The notes beneath the pieces are model-generated. The model saw only the letters and a program-made list of their open reading frames with translations, was not told the DNA's origin and did not search any database. The translations under genes and the position numbers were made by a program. A stretch of DNA of 64,000 bases, taken from NCBI GenBank assembly GCA_963703085.1, contig OY969789.1, forward strand, positions 1,736,001 through 1,800,000, in the 5' to 3' direction. This document shows positions 34,068-42,700 of the stretch, piece after piece (within the stretch, counting starts at the first letter, position 1; each line of letters opens with the position of its first letter). This stretch comes from DATAEG01 sp963703085. Lineage in GTDB: Bacteria > Actinomycetota > Actinomycetes > Mycobacteriales > Jatrophihabitantaceae.

Positions 34068-34696
34068 TGGAACGCGGGATGCGGGTTGTCGAAGGCGTGC
34101 CCGGCGCCCTCGTGCAACTCGACCTGCACGCCGGGCCGCGTGATCGCTTCGCGGATGGTGTTCACCACGTCGGGCGGCAGGTAGGCGTCACTCGTGCCGA
34201 AGTGGTGCAGGCTCGGTGCGGTGACCGACGGCGCCAACCCCAGCAGATTCGGCAGCGCCGAGCCGTAGTAGCTGACCAGCGCGTCCGGTGAGTCGACCGC
34301 GGCGATGTTGAAGGCCAGGCCGCCGCCGAAGCAGAATCCGACCAGGCCCACTCCCCCGGTCACCAGGTCGCTGTGTCGCAGGTACTGCAGCGCCGCGACG
34401 CCGTCGCGTACCGCCGCCGCCCAGTCGGTCCGGCCGGCCAGCGCGACGCCCCGCTCCAGGAAGTCCGGCTGCGTCTCATCCACGTCAGCGTTGTCCAGCC
34501 GCCAGTAGAACTCCGGCGCCACCACCACGTAGCCGAGAGCAGCGAGATCGGCGGCGCGCTGCTTGATGTAGTCGGACACGCCGAAGATCTCCTGGACCAG
34601 GAGCACGCCCGGACCACGTCCTTGCGGCGGCAGCCATTGGAACGCCGGCATCGCGCCGGAATCCGTCTCGATGTGCAGCGGGTCCGCCTCGGTCAT
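33989..34696 (-). CDS. Dienelactone hydrolase family protein
   Basis: A 235-residue alpha/beta hydrolase. The catalytic triad is visible as C122 (GLVGFCFGGGLAFN), D170 (HHFGTSDAYLPP) and H200 (EGAGHAFDNP), the Cys-Asp-His set of dienelactone hydrolases. GVLLVQEIFGVSDYIKQRAADLA supplies the usual acidic residue near the active site. It hydrolyses lactones such as dienelactone or related esters; the physiological substrate is unknown. ATG 34694-34696 matches the family N-terminus, and the frame upstream to 35860 is non-coding. Its last 26 codons overlap the EamA gene on the other strand. Confidence 0.88.
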   Translation of the reverse strand: MTEADPLHIETDSGAMPAFQWLPPQGRGPGVLLVQEIFGVSDYIKQRAADLAALGYVVVAPEFYWRLDNADVDETQPDFLERGVALAGRTDWAAAVRDGVAALQYLRHSDLVTGGVGLVGFCFGGGLAFNIAAVDSPDALVSYYGSALPNLLGLAPSVTAPSLHHFGTSDAYLPPDVVNTIREAITRPGVQVELHEGAGHAFDNPHPAFHHAAASAAAWQTTVGFLSSALPTASR

Positions 34697-34810
34697 GTGG
34701 CGAGTCTGCTCCCGGTCCAGTTCGCGGGTGTGCGCAGGGTTGCCGCGGCGGACGCTACGCACCCGGGCCACCCGTCCGTGCCTGGGCGGCGGCCTGCCTA
34801 GGATTGCCGC

Positions 34811-35434
34811 GTGTTTTCCGTCGGATACCTGCGCGGTCGGCTCTCCGGGCGCAAGCAGGCCATCATCGGCTACTACCAGGGCCTGTCCTCCGACGAACGG
34901 GAGCGACGGATCGACGCGCACGCGCAAGGACTCGCCGGCGCCCGCCTGGCCGGCTACCAGCACGGCGCCCGGGAGATCGACCCGGCCAAGCTGTCCTACA
35001 CCATCAAGGAACAAGCCCTCGCCCCATCGAGCGCCGGTGACTCCCGCTGGGTGAACATGCAGCGCACCAACAGTGCACTGGTCCGGACCAACATGCGCTT
35101 GCAGTGCTACCTGTGCGGATTCCTGGCTGTGCTCATCTGTCTCGCGCTCGTCGCCGTCGCGGCCGCCACCCACGAGTTCCGGGTGCGGGCCGTGCTGTTC
35201 TATCTTCTTGCCGCCGGGTTCCTCTACCTCAACGTGTGGTGGCTTCCGCGTCGGGCCTTGCATGCCGATCTGGCCTACGCGGCCATGACGACGGCCCCGC
35301 GGCCCACCCCGCACGACCGGACGCGGGTGGCGCTGGCCCGCGCGAAGTGGACCCTTGGCCAGCTGGTCGGTTTGCTCGGCGGCGTCGCCCTGCTCGCCGT
35401 GTTGCTGACGCCGCTCACCGGCCCGGCGACGTAG
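34811..35434 (+). CDS. Hypothetical membrane protein, 207 residues
   Basis: A GTG-started protein. It has a soluble ~95-residue N-terminal part (MFSVGYLRGRLSGRKQAI, rich in charged residues) and then three hydrophobic segments: YLCGFLAVLICLALVAVAAAT, VLFYLLAAGFLYLNVWWLP and LVGLLGGVALLAVLL. No known motif. It precedes the Fpg/Nei gene by 64 bases on the same strand but shows no functional link to it. Confidence 0.6.
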   Translation: MFSVGYLRGRLSGRKQAIIGYYQGLSSDERERRIDAHAQGLAGARLAGYQHGAREIDPAKLSYTIKEQALAPSSAGDSRWVNMQRTNSALVRTNMRLQCYLCGFLAVLICLALVAVAAATHEFRVRAVLFYLLAAGFLYLNVWWLPRRALHADLAYAAMTTAPRPTPHDRTRVALARAKWTLGQLVGLLGGVALLAVLLTPLTGPAT

Positions 35435-35498
35435 CGACGCTCGCACTGCCGCTGTCGGCGGCGACCCGCAAAGGTCGGTTGCGTCGTAGGCTCGCTGC

Positions 35499-36377
35499 GT
35501 GCCGGAGCTGCCCGAGGTCGAGGCGCTTGCCGCGTTCCTGCGCGAGCGGGCGGTGGGCCGCACTGTGGTGCGCGCGGACGTCGCCGCATTCACCGCGCTC
35601 AAGACCGTCGACCCGCCGCTGTCCGCGCTGGGCGGGCTGAGCGTCACCGGCGCCGGACGGCACGGGAAGTTCCTCGACATCGACATTGACGGGCTGCACC
35701 TGGTGTTCCACCTGGCCAGAGGCGGTTGGCTGCAGTGGCGGGAGAGCCTCTCCCCATTGCCGCCGAAACCGGGCAAGGGCCCACTGGCCTTCCGGCTGCA
35801 TCTGGCGCCGGAGTTCGACGGCGCCCCGGTGGCCGGCTTCGACCTCACCGAGGCCGGCACTCAGAAGCGGCTTGCGGTCTATCTCGTCGACGATCCTGCC
35901 CTGGTGCCCGGAGTGGACCGCCTCGGCCCGGACGCTCTCGACCCCGCCCTGGACGTCGAACGACTGGGCGAGATCCTGCGCGCCAACCGCGGCCAGCTCA
36001 AAGGTGTGCTCACCACGCAGTCGGTCATCGCCGGGATCGGCAATGCCTACTCCGACGAGATCCTGCACACCGGGCACCTCTCCCCCTTCAAGAACACCGG
36101 CAAGCTGACCGACGCGGAGCTGGAACGGCTGCACGAGGCGATGCGCAGCGTCCTCACCGACGCGGTGGCTCGCTCCGTGGGGCAGAAGGCGGCCACCCTG
36201 AAGGGTGAGAAGCGCAGCGGCTTGCAGGTACACGGTCGCACCGGCCTGCCCTGCCCGGTCTGCGGCGACACCGTTCGCGAGGTGTCCTTCGCGGACAAGT
36301 CGTTCCAGTACTGCCCCACGTGCCAGACCGACGGCCGCGAGCTGGCCGACCGCCGCCTGTCCCGCCTGCTCAAGTAG
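35499..36377 (+). CDS. Fpg/Nei-family DNA glycosylase/AP lyase
   Basis: A 292-residue base-excision repair enzyme. After removal of the initiator residue the N-terminus is PELPEVE, with catalytic Pro2 and Glu3. GRHGKFLDI supplies the conserved lysine of the beta-turn. The helix-two-turn-helix region has TTQSVIAGIGNAYSDEIL, and the C-terminal zinc finger has CPVCGD and CPTC. It removes oxidised bases and nicks the strand. Whether it acts as Fpg (8-oxoguanine) or Nei (oxidised pyrimidines) is not certain; the long linker and sequence style suggest the actinobacterial Fpg/Nei group. GTG start fixed by the invariant P-E-L-P. Confidence 0.9.
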   Translation: MPELPEVEALAAFLRERAVGRTVVRADVAAFTALKTVDPPLSALGGLSVTGAGRHGKFLDIDIDGLHLVFHLARGGWLQWRESLSPLPPKPGKGPLAFRLHLAPEFDGAPVAGFDLTEAGTQKRLAVYLVDDPALVPGVDRLGPDALDPALDVERLGEILRANRGQLKGVLTTQSVIAGIGNAYSDEILHTGHLSPFKNTGKLTDAELERLHEAMRSVLTDAVARSVGQKAATLKGEKRSGLQVHGRTGLPCPVCGDTVREVSFADKSFQYCPTCQTDGRELADRRLSRLLK

Positions 36378-36419
36378 CGAGTCGGCTCGACCCGACGAGG
36401 CCGCCGCCGGCCCTCGACT

Positions 36420-37700
36420 TCACCAGTCGTGCACCGTCCCGTCAGCCAGCCGGTTCACCGGCAGGTAAGCGCGTTGGTACGGGTACTTCCCCGCCTCGTC
36501 CTGATCCAGTGAAACGCCGAGGCCCGGCTCGTTGCCGGGATGCAGCAGGCCGTCGATGAACGTGAACGACTGCTGGAACACCTCGTTGGTACGCACGCCG
36601 TGCTGCATGTACTCCTGGATGCCGAAGTTGTGGATCGCCAGTCCCAGATGCAGTGCGGCGGCCATCCCCACCGGCGAGATATCGGTCGGCCCGTGCATCC
36701 CGGACTTGATCTGGTACTGCCCGGCGTAGTCCAAGAGCTTCTTCAGATGGCTGATGCCGCCGGTGTGGGTCACCGCGGAGCGGACGTAGTCGACGAGCTG
36801 TTCCCGGATGATCTGCTGGTAGTCCCAGACGGTGTTGAAGATCTCGCCGATGGCCAGCGGCGTAGTGGTGTGGCTGCGCACCAGCCGCAGCGCCTCGGGG
36901 TTCTCCGCGGGCGTGCAGTCCTCCAGCCAGAAGAGGTCGTACGGCTCGAGACTCTTCCCGAGACGGGCAGCCTGGATCGGCGTCATGCGGTGATGCCCGT
37001 CGTGCAGCAGCGGCAGCTCCGGGCCGAACTCGCTGCGGACCGCCTCGAACACGGTCGGGAGATGGCGCAGATAGGAGCGGGTGTCCCAGTCCTCCTCCGC
37101 GGGCAGGGCGCCCCGCCGCGCCGGCTCGTGGTCGTAGCGCACCCCGGCATCGGCCGTGAGTGTCGCGTTGGACGCGATGCCGTAGATCGACTTCAGGCCG
37201 GGCACGCCGCTCTGCACCCGGATCGACCGGAACCCCAGCTCCTGATGCGCGCGAATCGAGTCGAACAGTTCGGGCAGGTCCCGCCCGGACGCGTGCCCGT
37301 AGGCCATCAGCCCGGAGCGCGAAGCACCACCGAGCAGCTGGTAGAGCGGCATTCCCGCGGCCTTGGCCTTGATGTCCCACAGGGCGACGTCCACGGCGGC
37401 GATCGCAGCCATCGTGACCGGGCCGCGCCGCCAGTACGCCCCGCGGTACAGGTACTGCCAGGTGTCCTCGATCCTGGCGGCGTCGCGATCGATGAGCAGT
37501 GGCACCACGTGCTCGCGCAGGTAGGAGACCACGGCCAGCTCGCGCCCGTTGAGCGTCGCGTCGCCGAGCCCGGTCAGGCCGCCCCCGGTGGTCAGCTTGA
37601 GCGTGACGAAGTTCCGGTCCGGGCTGGTCACGATGACCTCTGCCGCCGTGATGCGCTGGGCAGGGTCGGCCGGCGCCGAAACCGGCGGACGTCCGGTCAT
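36420..37700 (-). CDS. D-mannonate dehydratase-like enolase-superfamily enzyme (RspA/ManD)
   Basis: A 426-residue enolase-superfamily protein. The N-terminal capping domain (ITAAEVIVTSPDRNFVTLKL) is followed by YWRRGPVTMAAIAAVDVALWDIKAKAAGMPLYQLLGG. The barrel metal ligands are in LLHDGHHRMTPIQAARLGKSLEPYDLFWLEDC and LAIGEIFNT. HGPTDISPVGMAAALHLG and the closing VSLDQDEAGKYPYQRAYLPVNR are typical of the ManD subgroup. It likely dehydrates D-mannonate or a related acid sugar to the 2-keto-3-deoxy form. The E. coli relative RspA was named for starvation sensing. It stands alone, without other hexuronate genes nearby. Confidence 0.85.
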   Translation of the reverse strand: MTGRPPVSAPADPAQRITAAEVIVTSPDRNFVTLKLTTGGGLTGLGDATLNGRELAVVSYLREHVVPLLIDRDAARIEDTWQYLYRGAYWRRGPVTMAAIAAVDVALWDIKAKAAGMPLYQLLGGASRSGLMAYGHASGRDLPELFDSIRAHQELGFRSIRVQSGVPGLKSIYGIASNATLTADAGVRYDHEPARRGALPAEEDWDTRSYLRHLPTVFEAVRSEFGPELPLLHDGHHRMTPIQAARLGKSLEPYDLFWLEDCTPAENPEALRLVRSHTTTPLAIGEIFNTVWDYQQIIREQLVDYVRSAVTHTGGISHLKKLLDYAGQYQIKSGMHGPTDISPVGMAAALHLGLAIHNFGIQEYMQHGVRTNEVFQQSFTFIDGLLHPGNEPGLGVSLDQDEAGKYPYQRAYLPVNRLADGTVHDW

Positions 37701-37872
37701 ACGGGAACTCCTTCGACAATGAGCGTGCCGGGCCGGATGGCGCGACCTCGATCGCAGCCCGCACCGCCCAACTGACGTGACAGTCCCGGGGCGAGCACTC
37801 GAAGCATTCCCCGGGTCAGGTCAGGTCGGGACGGCGGGGTACACCGCCCGGGAGGTCAGTAGAGTCGGCCGG

Positions 37873-38211
37873 ATGGAGCCGGTCCCCTCTGTTTCTGTTG
37901 ATGAGCTGCCGACCGATCCGGTGCTGCTCGACGTCCGCGAGGACGACGAGTGGTCGGCCGGACACATCGACGGTGCCGTGCACATCCCGATGATGTCGGT
38001 GCCGCAGCGGATCGGCGAGCAGCCGAGTGCGGTCACGCCGGAGGCGAACGTAGTGGTCGTCTGCAAGGTCGGCGGGCGGTCTGCGCAAGTGACGGCGTGG
38101 CTGCGCGCGCAGGGCTACCAGGCGGTCAATCTGGCCGGCGGCATGCTCGCCTGGGAGGCCGCGGCCATGCCGATGGTCAGCGAGACGGGCCGTCCGCCCG
38201 CAGTGGTCTAG
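37873..38211 (+). CDS. Rhodanese-like domain protein
   Basis: A 112-residue single-domain protein. DPVLLDVREDDEWSAGHIDGAVHIPM and the active-site loop CKVGGRS (C64) are the classic rhodanese signatures, and GYQAVNLAGGMLAWEA closes the fold. A six-residue cysteine loop points to sulfur rather than phosphate substrates, so sulfurtransferase activity or sulfide handling is expected. ATG 37873 gives the compact domain; the in-frame upstream extension to 37777 has no family match. Confidence 0.88.
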   Translation: MEPVPSVSVDELPTDPVLLDVREDDEWSAGHIDGAVHIPMMSVPQRIGEQPSAVTPEANVVVVCKVGGRSAQVTAWLRAQGYQAVNLAGGMLAWEAAAMPMVSETGRPPAVV

Positions 38212-38329
38212 CGCCGGCTCACTCCGCGACCACCGCCCGCCCCGGGCAGCTTCGAACACATGGCGGTTTCTGATCACGGCTCGGCCCGTCATTACGTTCG
38301 GCAATGAGTCGGCGGGGCGCTGCCGCCCG

Positions 38330-38346
38330 GTGCCCGGGTCGGGCAC
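38330..38346 (+). promoter_or_regulatory. Short perfect hairpin upstream of the GDPD gene
   Basis: GTGCCCG-GGT-CGGGCAC forms a 7-bp stem with a three-base loop, four bases upstream of the GGAG ribosome binding site (38351-38354) of the GDPD gene. It could influence translation of that mRNA. In a genome this GC-rich such stems also arise by chance. Confidence 0.3.
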
Positions 38347-38355
38347 GATGGAGTT

Positions 38356-39237
38356 GTGAAGCGCTGGTCGGCCTCGCACGCCGATCCTGTGCAGCCACGA
38401 CGGTCAGCGACGGCCCCGTGGGTCATCGCCCACCGCGGAGACTCCGCCGAAATCGCCGAGCACACGCTGGCAGCGTACGAAGCGGCCATCGTCGGCGGTG
38501 CGGACGGGCTGGAGTGCGATGTGCGGATGACCCGGGACGGCCACCTGGTTTGCGTCCACGACCGGCGCATCGAGCGGACCAGCAACGGCACCGGCGTCGT
38601 CAGCGACTTCGACCTCGCCGAACTCAGACGGCTGGATTTCTCTTCCTGGAAGCACGACTGGCCGGACTCGGCCGATGAGCTGATCGGCGAGGACGTCTAC
38701 CTGGAGGGCGTCAAACCCGAACGGGTGTCCCCGGAAGGCAGCGTGCTCACCTTGGACACGCTGCTCGCCCTGGCCGCGGACGCCGGGCGCCCGGTGCGCA
38801 TGGCGATCGAGACCAAGCACCCGACGAGGTACGCCGGGCTGGTCGAGAAGGAGCTGGTGCGCACCTTGCGCCGGTTCGGCCACGGCCGCGGCAAGCCGGC
38901 CGAGGAGCAACTCGTCGCGGTGATGAGTTTCGCGACGACCGCGCTGCGCCGGGTCCGGTTGCTGGCACCCAGCCTGCCCACGGTGTATCTGCAGAAGAAG
39001 CCGCCGATCGACTCGCCACCCACCGGCACCCGCATCGTCGGCCCCAGCTTGAAATTGCTGCGCCAGGCCCCGGAGGTCGTCGACCGGGCGCACGCCGTCG
39101 GCGACCAGATCTATGTGTGGACCGTCGACCAACCCGCCGACATCCAGTTTGCGCTGGACCTCGGGGTAGACGCCATCATCACCAATCGCCCGAAAGATGT
39201 CCTGCAGGCCCGGGCGGCCCGTTATCCGGACGGCTGA
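38356..39237 (+). CDS. Glycerophosphodiester phosphodiesterase
   Basis: A 293-residue TIM-barrel enzyme. WVIAHRGDSAEIAEHTLAAY carries the catalytic H26-R27, and GLECDVRMTRDGHLVCVHD gives the Glu-x-Asp metal ligands and the second catalytic histidine. MAIETKHPTRY and VYVWTVD-like VWTVDQPADIQFALDLGVDAIITNRP complete the GDPD pattern. It cleaves glycerophosphodiesters to glycerol-3-phosphate and an alcohol. No signal peptide is present, so it should act in the cytoplasm. GTG start at 38356 behind GGAG. It resembles mycobacterial GlpQ1 in size. Confidence 0.9.
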   Translation: MKRWSASHADPVQPRRSATAPWVIAHRGDSAEIAEHTLAAYEAAIVGGADGLECDVRMTRDGHLVCVHDRRIERTSNGTGVVSDFDLAELRRLDFSSWKHDWPDSADELIGEDVYLEGVKPERVSPEGSVLTLDTLLALAADAGRPVRMAIETKHPTRYAGLVEKELVRTLRRFGHGRGKPAEEQLVAVMSFATTALRRVRLLAPSLPTVYLQKKPPIDSPPTGTRIVGPSLKLLRQAPEVVDRAHAVGDQIYVWTVDQPADIQFALDLGVDAIITNRPKDVLQARAARYPDG

Positions 39238-39341
39238 CAACCCGCGCTGCATCCTGGATCTTCGCCGCCGGATGCGGTTTGGTACGGAGGTGCGTCGGGT
39301 AGGTCGGCCTCTCGGCCGGTTATCCTGCTGTGCCACGATGG

Positions 39342-39355
39342 GTTGAAAATTCAAC
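39342..39355. promoter_or_regulatory. AT-rich dyad GTTGAA-AA-TTCAAC
   Basis: A perfect 6-bp inverted repeat with a two-base centre, unusually AT-rich for this DNA. It lies 18 bases upstream of the start of the anti-sigma-type ATPase gene. The position and composition suit a regulator site or a core-promoter element. Confidence 0.4.
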
Positions 39356-39373
39356 TCTGGTGGAGGTGACGGA

Positions 39374-39772
39374 GTGGGCGTGTTGTGGGTGCTCGACACC
39401 GCAGCCAGCGCCGCCACCGTCCGCCGCAACCTCGCTTACGACCTGGCCCGAGTCGGGGTCGACCCCGATGTCGCCTCGGACAGCTCGGTACTGGCCAGCG
39501 AACTCGTGGCCAACGCCGTACGCCACGCCCGCGCGTTGCCCTCCGGGCACCTGCAGGTGGAGTGGGAGGTGCACCCCGACGGCGTCACCGTCTCGGTCAC
39601 CGACGGCGGCTCCGACACCGTTCCGGAGATCCGGGAGGCCGGCATGCAGGACACCACCGGCCGCGGGCTGGCCATCGTGGCGGCGCTCGCCGACGAATGG
39701 GGCGTCAAGGCCGGCGAGTCGACCACCACGGTGTGGGCCCGGATTAGCACTCGGGCAGCACACGTCAGCTGA
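39374..39772 (+). CDS. HATPase-type anti-sigma regulatory factor (RsbW-like)
   Basis: A 132-residue single-domain GHKL ATPase. SELVANAVRHARALPSG is the N box, VSVTDGGSDTVP the G1 box, and TTGRGLAIVAALADEWGV the G2 box. Proteins of this size and order are the serine-kinase anti-sigma factors (RsbW/SpoIIAB type) abundant in actinobacteria. Its partner sigma factor or anti-anti-sigma protein is not in the window. GTG start with GGAGG (39362-39366) seven bases upstream. The gene converges on the NAD-GDH gene, and a dyad spans both stops. Confidence 0.85.
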   Translation: MGVLWVLDTAASAATVRRNLAYDLARVGVDPDVASDSSVLASELVANAVRHARALPSGHLQVEWEVHPDGVTVSVTDGGSDTVPEIREAGMQDTTGRGLAIVAALADEWGVKAGESTTTVWARISTRAAHVS

Positions 39773-39787
39773 CCACCGGCTCAGCTG
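39766..39787. terminator. Dyad spanning two convergent stop codons
   Basis: CAGCTGA-N8-TCAGCTG: the left arm contains the TGA of the ATPase gene and the right arm contains the reversed TGA of the NAD-GDH gene. It would form the same hairpin in both transcripts. There is no U-run, so it is a weak candidate for a bidirectional 3'-end structure. Confidence 0.3.
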
Positions 39788-42700
39788 GGCAGGCCTCGCA
39801 TCACCCGCAGCGCGACCGACAACGTCGCCAGGTCGACGGTTTCCCGGTTCAATGCCTCATCGACGGTGGACCTGGTACGGGCGACGCGTTCGGCGTTGCT
39901 CTGCTCCCACTCGCGCATCCGATCGGTCACCGAGTCGGCCGGCGACGTGGAATGCAGCACGGCGGCGGTGATCGACGACAGCGCCGTGTAGACGTCGTCA
40001 CGCAGAGCGGCTCGGGCCAGGGCCGCCCAACGATCGCCGCGGGGCAGAGCGGTCACCGCGGTCAGCATCTTGTCGACGCTGAACTTCTCCGACAGCCCGA
40101 AGTGCAGCTCGGCGATCTCCGAGGCCGGTCGCTGCGATGATTCGGCGATCTCGACGACATCCAGCAGGAGGAACGCGCTGAGCAGGATGCCGACCCGCAG
40201 CGCAAGATCACGCGGGATGCCGAGCCCGACCAGGCGGTCCACCTCGGCGTAGAGGGTCTCCCGCTCACTGCCCCGCAGCAGGTGCGGCACCTGCTGGAAC
40301 AGTTCTCGGACAACCGGCCGGTATCGCTCGATCTCGGCGGCGATGTCAGTGATCGGGTACCGCACGTCGAGCAGCCAGCGGGTGCCGCGGTCCAGCAGCC
40401 GGCGCAGTTCCAGGTAGGCCGCGTCCTGGCCCTCCGTCGGCGCTTCGTTGTCGAGCGCTTCGATGTCTGCCCACAACCGTTCCAGGTCGAACACCTCGCG
40501 CACCACGGTGTAGGCGCGGGCCACCTGCGGCATGTCTGCGCCGGTCTCCTCGCCGGCCCGGAACGCGAAGGTGGTGCCGGCCCGATTGACCATGTCGTTG
40601 ACGACGCAGGTGGTGATGATGTCCGGGCCGAGCGGGTGGGTGTCGAGTTGCTTGTCGAAGCGCGCCGAGATCGACGCCGGGAAGTAGCCGGAGATGGACC
40701 GCCGGAACCACGGGTCGGCGGGCAGATCCGAGGCGCGCAGCTGTTTGGTGAGGGTGATCTTCACGTAGGCGGCGACCACCGCGAGCTCCGGTGAGACCAG
40801 CCCGAGCCCAGCGTCCTCCATCTGCCGAATGCGCTTGTCCGACGGCAGGAACTCCAGATCTCGGTCCAGCATGCCGCGCTTGCTGAGGTCGTTGAGCAGT
40901 CGCTGGTAGACCGGCAGGATCGGGACGGAGAGCCGGCGCTCGATGCCCAGCAGAACGTTCTGCTCGTAGTTGTCGCGCAGCACGTCGGTGGCGACCTCGT
41001 CGGTCGCTGCAGCGAGCAGTTCGTTGCGCGCCTCGACGGGTAGCTCGCCCGCGGCGATTGCCCGGTCCAGCAGGATCTTGATGTTGACCTCGTGATCGGA
41101 GGTGTCGACACCGGCGGAGTTGTCGATGGCGTCGGTGTTGGCGTGCCCACCGTTTCGGGTGAACTCGATCCGGCCGAGCTGGGTGCAACCGAGGTTGCCA
41201 CCCTCGCCGATCACCTTGCAGCGCAACTGGGTCGCGTCGGCGCGTAGGCCGTCGTTCGCCTTGTCCCCCACCTCGGCGTCAGTTTCGGTACTGGCCTTGA
41301 CGTACGTGCCGATGCCGCCGTTCCAGAGCAGGTCCACCGGGGCGACGAGGATGGCGTGCATCAGCTGCGCCGGTGTCAATGCGGTTGTCGATGCCGGCAG
41401 GCCGAGTCGGTTGATCACCTGGGTGCTCAGCGGAATCGACTTCTGCGTCCGCGGGAAGACGCCACCGCCCTCGGAGATCAGTTCCCGGTTGTAGTCAGCC
41501 CAGGATGAACGCGGTAGGTCGAACAGCCGGCGGCGTTCGGCGTAGGACGTGGCGATGTCCGGGTCCGGGTCGAGGAAGATGTGCCGATGGTCGAAAGCGG
41601 CAACCAGCTTGGTGTGCTCGGACAGCAGCATTCCGTTGCCGAACACATCACCGGACATGTCGCCGACGCCGACCACGGTGAAGTCTTCGCTCTGGATGTT
41701 CCGGCCGAGCTCGCGGAAGTGGTACTTGACCGACTCCCAGGCGCCGCGGGCGGTGATCCCCATCGCTTTGTGGTCGTAACCGGCCGAGCCACCTGAAGCG
41801 AATGCGTCCCCCAGCCAGAAGCCGCGGTCCAGCGCTATCTCGTTCGCGATGTCGGAGAACGTGGCGGTGCCCTTGTCCGCTGCGACGACGAGATACGGGT
41901 CGTCGTCGTCATAACGCACAACATTCTTCGGCGCGACCACGATCTGCTCACCGCTCACCGGATCGTGGGTGTAGTCGTCAGTGATGTCCAGCAAGCTCGA
42001 GATGAACGTGCGGTAGCAAGCGACACCCTCGGCCAGCCACGCATCGCGATCGGCTGCCGGGTCGGGCAGCTGCTTGGCGACGAAGCCACCCTTCGCGCCG
42101 ACCGGCACGATGACGGCGTTCTTGACGCTCTGCGCCTTGACCAGGCCGAGCACCTCGGTGCGGAAGTCCTCGCGACGGTCCGACCAGCGCAGTCCGCCGC
42201 GGGCCACCCTGCCGAAACGCAGGTGCACGCCCTCCACGCGCGGTGAGTAGACCCAGATCTCGAACTGCGGCCGAGGTTCGGGCAGTTCGTCGATGTGCTT
42301 GGGGTCGAACTTGACCGCGACCTCCACGCGCAGCTGACCATCGGCGTTCGGGCGGTAGGCGCTGGTGCGCAGCGTCGCGGTGATCAGTCGCAACAGCGAG
42401 CGCAGGATGCGATCTTGGTCCAGGCTGGACACGGTTCCGATCGCCTCACGGATCTGCTCGACCCGCGGTTGCACGTCCACCGCCGCCGGGTCGTCGACCC
42501 GGCTGGGATCGAACCGCGCCTCGAACAGTTCGACGAGCTGCCGGGCGATCTGCGGGTAGTCCAGCAGGGTCTGCTCGACGTATCCCTGGCTGAAGGTCGA
42601 CCCGGCCTGGCGCAGGTACTTGGCGTAGGCGCGCACGACGACGATCTGGTGCCAGCTGAGCCCGGCCCGCAGCAGCAGCCCGTTGAAGCCGTCCTGCTCG

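Noticed and set aside
33989..35860. A 623-codon minus-strand frame including the dienelactone hydrolase
   Set aside because: Only the last 235 codons match the family. The rest overlaps the membrane-protein and Fpg genes on the other strand.
37785..37815. CCCGGGG and CCCCGGG pair upstream of the rhodanese gene
   Set aside because: Both arms are self-complementary GC strings that are common by chance here; no promoter or U-run supports a function.
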